Source: Acidimicrobiales bacterium (GTDB lineage Bacteria > Actinomycetota > Acidimicrobiia > Acidimicrobiales > Ilumatobacteraceae). Taken from it: a stretch of DNA of 10,910 nt. This document shows positions 1-5,722 of the stretch, in pieces. How positions within the stretch are numbered: the first letter of the stretch is position 1; every line of letters starts with the position of its first letter. Position numbers and translations under genes: made by a program. The stretch is from positions 1-10,910 of the forward strand of contig JAURHL010000053.1 in NCBI GenBank assembly GCA_030833305.1, written 5' to 3'. Below the pieces are notes generated by a model. That model did no database searches and was not told where the DNA came from. It worked only from the letters and a program-made list of their open reading frames with translations.

Positions 1-989
1 TGTTTGGCTTTGACTCTGGCGACCAGTTGGTGCGCTCATTGCTCGAGGCCAAGCCGATCAAAGAAGAGATCGACAACCGCACCGACGAGCGCATGCTGGC
101 CGATTCGGGTGACGACAAGAACGCCATCGTGTACGGCGGCATCCTGCCCGAGAACCTGCAGACCGTGTTCGGTGACGACACCCTGAAGGACCGCCGCACC
201 GACGGATTCGACGGGTTCGTCTCCTACACCATGTTCAACGTGGAGTCGGTGTCCTGCGTCGAGGTTCGTCAGGCCGTGTGGTTGGCACTCGACCGCGAGG
301 CCCTGCGCACCGCGGCCGGTGGACCGTTCACCGGTGAATTCGCCAAGAGCTTCGTCGCTCCGCTGTTGGCAGCGGATTACGAGCCGGCCGAGTTGGTCGA
401 TGGCTTGAACGAGGACGGCACCCCGAACGTGGAAGCCGCCAAGGCCAAGTTGGAAGAGGCCAAGGCCAAGTGCCCCGAGGTCCACGCCAAGGCCACCGAA
501 GACGGTTTGCGCTTCGACCACCCGGACAGCGACACGTGGAAGAAGAACATCGCCATCTGGATCGAGTCGCTCGGTGCCGCCGGCATCAAGATCGTCGACA
601 ACCCGATCGAGCCGTCGAAGTACTACGCCACCATCAACGGTGACCGTGGTGACTTGATGCGCGCCGGCTGGGCGGCCGACTGGGCAAACGCCTCGACGGT
701 CATTCCGGAACTGTTCGGAGAGGGCGGCGGATTCAACTATCACAACAACGAAGGAGACGCGGCGTTCGCCGAGTTCCAGGCCAAGGTCGACGAGGCCAAG
801 GCCGAGACCGATCGCGGTGCTCAGTCCAAGTTGTGGAAGGAACTGAACCAGTACGTCATCGACCAGGTCTGGTCGATCCCGGGCTCGGCCACCAAGGCCC
901 AGAATCTGGTCGGCTCGAACGTCCGCGGCGCCTACCAGTGGTTGCCGTTCGGTTGGTACAACCTCGGTGGCATCGGCCTGGCCGGCTGA
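1..989 (+). CDS. ABC transporter substrate-binding protein, family 5 (peptide/oligopeptide), C-terminal part
   Basis: The reading frame is open from the left edge (first full codon at base 3) to TGA 987-989, so about 329 residues are visible and the N-terminus with the expected lipoprotein signal is outside the window. The protein would be the extracytoplasmic binding component that delivers peptides or similar solutes to the permease encoded next. Family 5 traits are visible: a segment on dependence of residue positions in the form VRQAVWLALDRE near 265-300, an AAGIKI segment near 577, the DLMRAGWAADWANAS stretch near 652-695 (typical of the SBP_bac_5 C-lobe), and a terminal YQWLPFGWYNLGGIGL-like ending. 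Internal TTG/GTG codons near 27-30 are not starts because the conserved frame continues upstream. Codon choice is strongly biased to C/G-ending codons (AAG, GCC, GAG), consistent with high expression. The ligand cannot be deduced. Confidence 0.9.
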   Translation, partial: FGFDSGDQLVRSLLEAKPIKEEIDNRTDERMLADSGDDKNAIVYGGILPENLQTVFGDDTLKDRRTDGFDGFVSYTMFNVESVSCVEVRQAVWLALDREALRTAAGGPFTGEFAKSFVAPLLAADYEPAELVDGLNEDGTPNVEAAKAKLEEAKAKCPEVHAKATEDGLRFDHPDSDTWKKNIAIWIESLGAAGIKIVDNPIEPSKYYATINGDRGDLMRAGWAADWANASTVIPELFGEGGGFNYHNNEGDAAFAEFQAKVDEAKAETDRGAQSKLWKELNQYVIDQVWSIPGSATKAQNLVGSNVRGAYQWLPFGWYNLGGIGLAG

Positions 990-1007
990 CATCGACAGGT
1001 AACGCGA

Positions 1008-1042
1008 ATGGTGGGTGGTCGCGTCGTGCGACCACCCACCAT
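1008..1042 (+). terminator. 15-bp perfect hairpin between binding protein and permease (attenuator/partial terminator)
   Basis: Arms 1008-1022 (ATGGTGGGTGGTCGC) and 1028-1042 (GCGACCACCCACCAT) are perfect reverse complements with a 5-base loop, followed by a short TTT at 1045-1047. It begins 18 bases after the binding-protein stop and ends 20 bases before the permease start. Such stem-loops after the binding-protein gene of an ABC operon commonly stabilise the upstream message or reduce read-through, so that binding protein exceeds membrane components. The weak T-run suggests partial rather than complete termination. Confidence 0.75.
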
Positions 1043-1062
1043 CGTTTCCCGGACCACATGAG

Positions 1063-2052
1063 ATGATCTTTTTCGTACTTCGTCGATCGATCTTCGGGAT
1101 ACTTCTTCTCCTGATCATCAGTGCGTTCACTTTTTGGATTTTTTCTGCTCTGCCCTCCGATCCGGCGGCTCTCACCTGCGGCAAGAACTGCCGGCCCGAG
1201 GTGATCGAAGCGAATCGCGAACGGTTGGGTTACGACAAGCCTTTGATCGAGCAGTACGGCTCGTACATGAAGGGCATCTTCACGGGCCGGACGTACGGCG
1301 AGGAAGGAGCGGCGGTGCATTGTCCGGCGCCGTCGCTCGGATATTCCTACGACCGTCACGAGTGCGTCACGTCCCTCATCGCCTCGACTCTGCCGGTGAC
1401 CGCATCCATCGCTCTCGGCGCCTTCGTTCTGTGGATGGCCATAGGCGTGGGGCTCGGAACGTTGGCGGCGCTCAAACGTGGGAAATGGCAGGATCGCGTG
1501 GCCACGGCCTTCAGTGTGATCGGAGTCAGTCTTCCGACGTTCTTTCTCGGTCTGATCTTCATCATGGTGTTCGTCATCTGGACCGGAATCCTCCCGTTCC
1601 CTCGATACGTGGGCCTCACGGACAATCCCTTCGAGTGGTTCATGGCGCTGATTCTCCCGTGGCTCGTGCTGGCCATCATCTCGGCGGCCACCTATGTTCG
1701 AATGACTCGAAACGGCATCCTCGAGGTGATGAACGAGGAGTTCGTCCGTTTGGGCCTCGCCAAGGGGCTGCCTCGACGTCGACTGATCGTCAGGTACGTG
1801 CTTCGAGCCGCGCTCGTGCCCATCGTGACCATCGCGGGCCTCGATTTCGCGTTCCTACTCGGTGGTGCCCTGGTGACCGAGTCGATCTTCAACATGCCGG
1901 GGCTCGGAAAGTTGACCTTGGCCGCGGTGGTGAACTCGGATCTTCCGATCCTGGTGGCCACGACCATGGTCGCCGCGGTGTTCATCGTGGTCGCGAACAC
2001 CGTCGTCGACATTTTGTACGGTTACCTCGATCCGCGGGTGAGGGTGAAGTGA
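1063..2052 (+). CDS. Peptide ABC transporter permease, DppB/OppB type
   Basis: This 329-residue integral membrane protein would form half of the translocation channel of a peptide-type ABC importer. TM1 is at about residues 9-30. A long extracytoplasmic loop follows (about 31-103), then roughly five further helices (near 105-135, 147-175, 188-207, 250-280 and 300-325). The cytoplasmic coupling (EAA-like) loop is visible as EFVRLGLAKGLPRRR around 226-240, and the ending GYLDPRVRVK is typical of DppB. The loop holds four cysteines (C39, C43, C87, C101), which could form two disulfides. I chose ATG 1063 because it gives the usual MxxFVLRR N-terminus. An in-frame upstream start near 1015 would lie inside the intergenic hairpin and add residues atypical of the family. 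No strong Shine-Dalgarno is visible. It overlaps the next gene by four bases (GTGA). Confidence 0.93.
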   Translation: MIFFVLRRSIFGILLLLIISAFTFWIFSALPSDPAALTCGKNCRPEVIEANRERLGYDKPLIEQYGSYMKGIFTGRTYGEEGAAVHCPAPSLGYSYDRHECVTSLIASTLPVTASIALGAFVLWMAIGVGLGTLAALKRGKWQDRVATAFSVIGVSLPTFFLGLIFIMVFVIWTGILPFPRYVGLTDNPFEWFMALILPWLVLAIISAATYVRMTRNGILEVMNEEFVRLGLAKGLPRRRLIVRYVLRAALVPIVTIAGLDFAFLLGGALVTESIFNMPGLGKLTLAAVVNSDLPILVATTMVAAVFIVVANTVVDILYGYLDPRVRVK

Positions 2053-3053
2053 CTCTTCTGTCGGTGCAGGATCTTCATGTCACCTTCGGCACGGCCGACG
2101 GCGCGGTTCGGGCGGTGCAAGGTGTCTCGTTCGATGTGGAGCCGGGGGAGACGGTCGCCATCGTCGGCGAGAGTGGGTCGGGCAAGTCGGTGACCGCAAA
2201 CTCCTTGCTCCGATTGAACTTCGGGGCCGACGTTCGCATCGACGGACGAATTCTTTTGGAGGGTCGGGACATCCTCGCGATGGACGAAACGCAGATTCGA
2301 TCCGTCCGTGGTCGCGAGGTTGCCATGATATTCCAAGACCCGTTGACGGCACTGAATCCCTTCTACACCGTCGGGCATCAGATAGCGGAGGCATTCGCGA
2401 TCCACCATCCGGGAACACCCAAGCGGGAACTTCGGAAGATCGCGCTCGAGTCGCTGAACAAGGTCGGTATTCCCGAGCCATCGAAGCGAATCGATCAGTA
2501 TCCCCACGAGTTCTCCGGTGGAATGCGCCAGAGGATCGTCATCGCGATCGCTCTGGTGAACAGTCCGAAGCTGCTGATCGCCGATGAGCCCACGACCGCG
2601 CTCGACGTCACCGTGCAAGCACAGATTCTCGAACTCATCGCACAGATGCAGGCCGAACACGGCTCGGCCGTCATCTTGATCACCCACGATTTGGGTGTGG
2701 TGGCCGAGATCACCGAGAGGGTCATGGTCATGTACGCGGGCCGCGTGGTCGAATCGGCCTCGGTGGCCGACACGTTCCTCACACCGACGCACCCCTACAC
2801 GCGCGGACTCCTCAAGTCGGTCAAGAGCCTCGACGCCGGTCGTCACGAACGTCTGGAGTCGATCCCCGGGATTCCGCCCTCGTTGATCAACCTCCCCTCG
2901 GGTTGTCCGTTCCATCCTCGTTGCGCGTACGCGGAGTCGCTGGGCGGACGTTGTGAGACCGAGACTCCCGCGCTCCACCTGGTCGGATCCAGTCGGTCGG
3001 CATGTCATCTCCCCGATGAGCGACTCCTCGGGTTGCTCGGAGGTGGGGTGTGA
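2049..3053 (+). CDS. Peptide ABC transporter ATP-binding protein, DppD/OppD type
   Basis: This 334-residue cytoplasmic ATPase would power the importer, pairing with the ATPase encoded next. Visible motifs: Walker A GESGSGKS (40-47), Q-loop Q96 in IFQDP, signature FSGGMRQR (155-162), Walker B LLIADE (175-180), D-loop ALD (184-186) and H-loop H213. The oligopeptide-type C-terminal domain follows, with GIPPSLINLPSGCPFHPRC. Four cysteines, C286, C292, C302 and C319, lie in this tail, a pattern linked to an iron-sulfur cluster in Opp/Dpp ATPases. The start is GTG 2049, overlapping the permease stop as GTGA, with a purine-rich GAGGGTGAA just upstream. The same frame is open far upstream (to about 1134), but that part is antisense to nothing conserved and merely shadows the permease. 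Translational coupling to the permease is likely. Confidence 0.95.
   Translation: MTLLSVQDLHVTFGTADGAVRAVQGVSFDVEPGETVAIVGESGSGKSVTANSLLRLNFGADVRIDGRILLEGRDILAMDETQIRSVRGREVAMIFQDPLTALNPFYTVGHQIAEAFAIHHPGTPKRELRKIALESLNKVGIPEPSKRIDQYPHEFSGGMRQRIVIAIALVNSPKLLIADEPTTALDVTVQAQILELIAQMQAEHGSAVILITHDLGVVAEITERVMVMYAGRVVESASVADTFLTPTHPYTRGLLKSVKSLDAGRHERLESIPGIPPSLINLPSGCPFHPRCAYAESLGGRCETETPALHLVGSSRSACHLPDERLLGLLGGGV
3039..3043 (+). promoter_or_regulatory. Shine-Dalgarno GGAGG for the second ATPase
   Basis: GGAGG lies six bases before GTG 3050, inside the end of the preceding gene. It is the clearest ribosome-binding site in this operon and fixes the GTG start. Confidence 0.7.
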
Positions 3054-4042
3054 GCGAGACCTTCATTCTCGAGGCCCGCGCGTTGCGCAAGTACTTCCCG
3101 ACCGGAGCGTCCAAGATGTTGCAGCGCCCGACCGACCTCGTCCGGGCCGTCGATGATGTCTCGTTCGGGTTGCGACGGGGCTCCACACTGGCCATCGTGG
3201 GGGAGTCCGGATGTGGCAAAACCACGCTGGGGCGTTTGCTGGCCCGTTTGATCGAGCCGACAGCGGGGTCGGTCGTGCTCGACGGTGTCGACCTCACCGC
3301 AGCGTCGGCACGAGAGTTGCTCGAACTGCGTCGTGACATCCAGCTCGTCTTCCAGGATCCGTACGCGTGCCTGAATCCTCGGCACAGCATCGGGCAGAGC
3401 ATCGGCACGCCGATAAGGATCCAGAAGACTCTGGACAAAGCCGCGGAAAAAGCCCGCGTCCGCGAGTTGATGGAATTGGTCGGACTCAATCCGGAGCACT
3501 ACAACCGCTTCCCCCACGAGTTCTCCGGAGGTCAACGCCAACGAGCCGGCATCGCGCGGGCTCTGGCGTTGCAACCCAAGGTGATCATCGCCGACGAACC
3601 GGTCTCGGCGTTGGACGTGTCGATTCAATCCCAGATCCTGAATCTGATGGAGGATTTGCAGACGTCCTTGGGACTGTCCTATGTGTTCGTCGCCCATGAC
3701 CTGTCGGTCGTGCGCCACATCGCCGACGAGGTCGCCGTGATGTATCTCGGCAAGATCGTCGAAATCGGTGATCCCGAGTCGGTGTACCGTCGCACAGCGC
3801 ATCCGTACACCAAGGCCTTGTTGTCGGCGGTTCCGGTGGCTGACCCGCGACGGGCGGCGGGGCGGCAACGAATCGTTCTGACGGGTGACGTCCCCAGCCC
3901 GGTCAATCCGCCGTCGGGTTGCCGGTTCCGAACCCGCTGCCCGAAGGCGGCGGAGCGCTGTGCGGCCGAAGAGCCCGTACTGTCGGCCCGGTCGGGGGAT
4001 CAACCTTCGGGGCATCGGGTGGCCTGCCATTTCCCCGAATGA
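3050..4042 (+). CDS. Peptide ABC transporter ATP-binding protein, DppF/OppF type
   Basis: This 330-residue cytoplasmic ATPase is the second nucleotide-binding subunit. Visible motifs: Walker A GESGCGKT (51-58), Q-loop Q102 in VFQDPYACLNP, signature FSGGQRQR (158-165), Walker B VIIADE (178-183), D-loop ALD (187-189) and H-loop H216. The N-terminal KYFPTG, the RAVDDVSF stretch and the C-terminal GDVPSPVNPPSGCRFRTRC are characteristic of DppF/OppF. Four C-terminal cysteines (C291, C297, C304, C326) mirror the pattern in the partner ATPase. GTG 3050 overlaps the preceding stop (GTGA) and has a GGAGG site six bases upstream. Its stop at 4040-4042 overlaps a possible ATG for secG (ATGA at 4039-4042). 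Binding protein, one permease and two ATPases are consecutive. The second permease expected for the complex is missing from the visible part of the operon. Confidence 0.95.
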   Translation: MSETFILEARALRKYFPTGASKMLQRPTDLVRAVDDVSFGLRRGSTLAIVGESGCGKTTLGRLLARLIEPTAGSVVLDGVDLTAASARELLELRRDIQLVFQDPYACLNPRHSIGQSIGTPIRIQKTLDKAAEKARVRELMELVGLNPEHYNRFPHEFSGGQRQRAGIARALALQPKVIIADEPVSALDVSIQSQILNLMEDLQTSLGLSYVFVAHDLSVVRHIADEVAVMYLGKIVEIGDPESVYRRTAHPYTKALLSAVPVADPRRAAGRQRIVLTGDVPSPVNPPSGCRFRTRCPKAAERCAAEEPVLSARSGDQPSGHRVACHFPE

Positions 4043-4048
4043 CCACGT

Positions 4049-4054
4049 TAGGCT
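4049..4054 (+). promoter_or_regulatory. Candidate -10 element (TAGGCT) for secG
   Basis: TAGGCT matches the actinobacterial TAnnnT -10 pattern and ends eight bases before GTG 4063, the geometry of a leaderless message. No convincing -35 hexamer is seen at the expected distance, so this is tentative. It would give secG expression independent of the upstream transporter operon. Confidence 0.35.
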
Positions 4055-4062
4055 CGAGTCTC

Positions 4063-4302
4063 GTGCGTGACCTGGTGATGTACTTCATGGTGGTGGTCAA
4101 TGTGATTTCGACCATCGGTATGGTGGCTGGCATTCTGATGCACAGCGGTAAAGGCGGTGGACTCTCCGACATGTTCGGAGGGGGAAGCGGTGCCGGCATC
4201 GGATCGGCCGCCGCGGAACGCAACCTGAACCGCATCACGTTCGTCATCGCACTCGTGTGGGTGGTGTCGATCCTGAGTCTCGGCTTCCTGCTGGTTCGGT
4301 GA
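4063..4302 (+). CDS. secG: Preprotein translocase subunit SecG
   Basis: SecG is the small auxiliary membrane subunit of the SecYEG protein-export channel. The product (79 residues from GTG 4063) has two hydrophobic helices (about residues 7-26 and 57-78). They flank the diagnostic loop SGKGGGLSDMFGGG and a GSAAAERNLNRIT segment, which resembles mycobacterial SecG (KGGGLSTLFGGG, then EKNLDR). Several in-frame starts are possible: ATG 4039 (ATGA overlap with the ATPase stop, 87 residues), GTG 4063, GTG 4075 and ATG 4078 (74 residues). ATG 4078 puts the helix-to-KGGG distance closest to the mycobacterial protein, while 4063 fits a leaderless start after TAGGCT. No strong Shine-Dalgarno separates them. 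Its position after transporter genes is probably incidental, since SecG is a housekeeping gene. Confidence 0.92.
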   Translation: MRDLVMYFMVVVNVISTIGMVAGILMHSGKGGGLSDMFGGGSGAGIGSAAAERNLNRITFVIALVWVVSILSLGFLLVR

Positions 4303-4318
4303 TCGTCTCGTCCACCGG

Positions 4319-4324
4319 TATCTT
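4319..4324 (+). promoter_or_regulatory. Candidate -10 element (TATCTT) for tRNA-Leu
   Basis: TATCTT fits TAnnnT and ends ten bases before the mature tRNA 5' end, within the 32-base gap after secG. The -35 region (about 4295-4300, TTCGGT) is weak, so the tRNA could also be read from the secG transcript. Confidence 0.4.
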
Positions 4325-4334
4325 GGTGTCCCAC

Positions 4335-4421
4335 GTCGAAGTGGCGGAATAGGCAGACGCGCTAGCTTGAGGGGCTAGTGATCGTAAGATCGTGGGGGTT
4401 CAAGTCCCCCCTTCGACACCA
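4335..4421 (+). tRNA. tRNA-Leu, anticodon GAG
   Basis: The full cloverleaf can be drawn. Acceptor stem: GTCGAAG (4335-4341) with CTTCGAC (4411-4417). D-arm: GCG/CGC at 4344-4346 and 4358-4360. Anticodon stem: CTAGC/GCTAG at 4362-4366 and 4374-4378, around loop TTGAGGG. T-arm: GGGGG (4394-4398), TTCAAGT loop, CCCCC (4406-4410). The anticodon is GAG at 4369-4371, reading CUC/CUU leucine codons. A long variable arm (about 4379-4393, with GATC/GATC pairing) confirms class II, as expected for Leu. The discriminator A 4418 and CCA 4419-4421 are encoded in the DNA. Confidence 0.97.
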
Positions 4422-4424
4422 CAC

Positions 4425-4455
4425 CGGACCGGCTCAACGCCGGTCCGTTCCTTTT
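4425..4455 (+). terminator. Intrinsic terminator after tRNA-Leu
   Basis: A 9-bp perfect stem, CGGACCGGC (4425-4433) with GCCGGTCCG (4439-4447), has loop TCAAC and is followed by TTCCTTTT (4448-4455). It sits four bases after the tRNA CCA. The T-rich tail lies on the + strand side only, so it should mainly end the tRNA transcript. The stop codon of the convergent methyltransferase (4436-4434 on the - strand) falls in the loop, so the same stem could also mark the end of the - strand operon. Confidence 0.8.
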
Positions 4456-5060
4456 GTCGCTGTTCCGCGATACAGGTAACCCATCACCTTGGGTCCGCGC
4501 ATGTAGTCCGCGCTCTGATCCCCGATCACCAACCCACTCGCGGTGACGAGAGTCGGAATGTCCCGGTCGAGTTGGCATCCACCGAAGAGGCGCCCGTGCA
4601 GGCCGTTGAGTCGACGTTGTCGTCGGGCCACCAGCGGATCGGGCGAGCGGCCGTGATCGACGAAGTGAAAGGATCCCCCGGGTCGCAAAACCCGGTGTAT
4701 CTCGCGAAGGGCTCGTTCGACGTCGGGGATCGTGCACAAGGTCATGGTGGACACCACGTGGTCGACGGACTCGTCGGCCAGTTCCAGTCGGGCGCCGTCC
4801 AGTCCGACGTATTGCGCCGTCAGTCCTCTCGCCCGAAGACGTCGATCCGCGATGCTCCGGACGCTGGTGGCCGGATCCACGGCATACAGCATCTCGACGG
4901 TGTCCGGAAGGAACGGGACGTTCGGTCCGGCGCCGAATCCAACTTCGAGGACTCGCCCGGAAACCGGGCTCATTTGTACTCGACGGATTTCGCGGAAGTC
5001 CTTGGTGTCCAACACGCGATCGATCAACCGGGGGAGAATCCGATCGGTGTACAGGCCCAT
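4434..5060 (-). CDS. Class I SAM-dependent methyltransferase
   Basis: This 208-residue soluble protein should transfer a methyl group from S-adenosylmethionine; the acceptor is unknown. The Rossmann methyltransferase core is visible: motif I LEVGFGAGPN (38-47), an acidic residue D62 at the end of strand 2 in YAVDPA, and a motif IV/V-like region with STMTLCTIPDVERALREI followed by RVLRPGGSFHFVDHG. The N-terminal GLYTDRILPRLIDRVL and the overall layout resemble the UbiE/phospholipid-methyltransferase-like group that includes METTL7-type proteins. ATG 5060 is two bases after the thrH stop. The longer open frame running upstream to 5339 only shadows thrH. It is the last gene of the - strand operon and converges on tRNA-Leu, sharing the hairpin at 4425-4447. 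Confidence 0.88.
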   Translation of the reverse strand: MGLYTDRILPRLIDRVLDTKDFREIRRVQMSPVSGRVLEVGFGAGPNVPFLPDTVEMLYAVDPATSVRSIADRRLRARGLTAQYVGLDGARLELADESVDHVVSTMTLCTIPDVERALREIHRVLRPGGSFHFVDHGRSPDPLVARRQRRLNGLHGRLFGGCQLDRDIPTLVTASGLVIGDQSADYMRGPKVMGYLYRGTATKGTDRR

Positions 5061-5062
5061 GT

Positions 5063-5692
5063 TCAGTGGCCGTCCAACGCATTCATGAGGCTGTGTAACA
5101 GTTCCTCGTAGGTGTCGAGGGCGGGGAACTGGGGGAATTCGGCGATCACATTGGTCGGAGCGTGAAACAGGAATCCCGCGTGAGCCGCGGCCAGCATCGT
5201 GGTGTCGTTGTACGAATCGCCCGCGGCCACGACTCGAAGATTGAGGGACCGGAACGCCTCGACCGCCTTCTGCTTCTGATTTTCCTGGCGTAATTCGAAG
5301 TCGACGATGCGATCGTCGGAGACCAGGAGTCGATGGCACAAGATGGTCGGGAGACCGAGTTTTCGCATCAATGGGCGGGCGAACTGCTCGAAGGTGTCGG
5401 ACAGGATGACCAACTGGGTCCGCTCCCGTATCGCCGCCACGAAGTCGACGGCACCCGGAAGGGGATCGAGACCCCCGATGACGTCCTCGATCAACGACAT
5501 GGTGAGACCCTCACGATCGAGGATGTCGATGCGATAGCGCATCAACTTGTCGTAGTCGGGTTCCTCGCGGGTCGTGCGGCGTAACTCCGGCAGGCCCGTG
5601 CGTTCGGCCACGGCGACCCATATCTCGGGAACCAGGACCCCCTCGAGATCGAGACACACGAGGTTCTGGCTGGGCTGCCGGGCAATGCTCAC
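5063..5692 (-). CDS. thrH: ThrH-like phosphoserine phosphatase / homoserine phosphotransferase (HAD family)
   Basis: The 209-residue product closely follows the Pseudomonas ThrH pattern. ThrH dephosphorylates phosphoserine and can move the phosphate to homoserine. Visible: CLDLEGVLVPE with nucleophile D15 and E17, which replaces the usual second Asp of HAD motif I as in ThrH; EEPDYDKLM (43-51); motif II ILSDTF with S98; a basic motif III region RQENQKQK (135-142); motif IV AAGDSYNDTTML (156-167); and LFHAPTNVIAEFPQFP near the end. The start is GTG 5692. An ATG at 5700-5698 is out of frame. The first about ten residues are longer than in Pseudomonas ThrH, so a GTG at residue 12 is conceivable but would cut too close to the nucleophile strand. 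It lies 30 bases after the Rieske gene and two before the methyltransferase. Its role in this operon is unclear. Confidence 0.93.
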   Translation of the reverse strand: MSIARQPSQNLVCLDLEGVLVPEIWVAVAERTGLPELRRTTREEPDYDKLMRYRIDILDREGLTMSLIEDVIGGLDPLPGAVDFVAAIRERTQLVILSDTFEQFARPLMRKLGLPTILCHRLLVSDDRIVDFELRQENQKQKAVEAFRSLNLRVVAAGDSYNDTTMLAAAHAGFLFHAPTNVIAEFPQFPALDTYEELLHSLMNALDGH

Positions 5693-5722
5693 CCGGTCAT
5701 TCTGGCATTACGGCGCGGGTCG

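Noticed and set aside
423..500. Repeated GCCAAG units in the binding protein gene
   Set aside because: They encode an Ala/Lys-rich helix and reflect codon bias; there is no CRISPR-like or tandem repeat structure with spacers.
1015..1062. Earlier GTG start for the permease
   Set aside because: It lies inside the 15-bp hairpin and adds residues unlike DppB N-termini. ATG 1063 gives the usual beginning.
36..1184. Long - strand open frame opposite the binding protein
   Set aside because: It is antisense to a clear family 5 binding protein and also crosses the intergenic hairpin. Composition is that of a shadow frame.
1134..2048. Upstream extension of the first ATPase frame
   Set aside because: It lies out of frame over the permease gene, is rich in Arg/Ser/His, and has no family resemblance. 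The ATPase begins at the GTGA overlap.
5061..5339. Upstream extension of the methyltransferase frame
   Set aside because: It overlaps thrH in another frame and shows no methyltransferase-like sequence. ATG 5060 directly after the thrH stop is the natural start.
5693..5722. Possible separate promoter for thrH
   Set aside because: The 30-base gap has only poor -10-like matches and no -35, so read-through from the Rieske gene is more likely.
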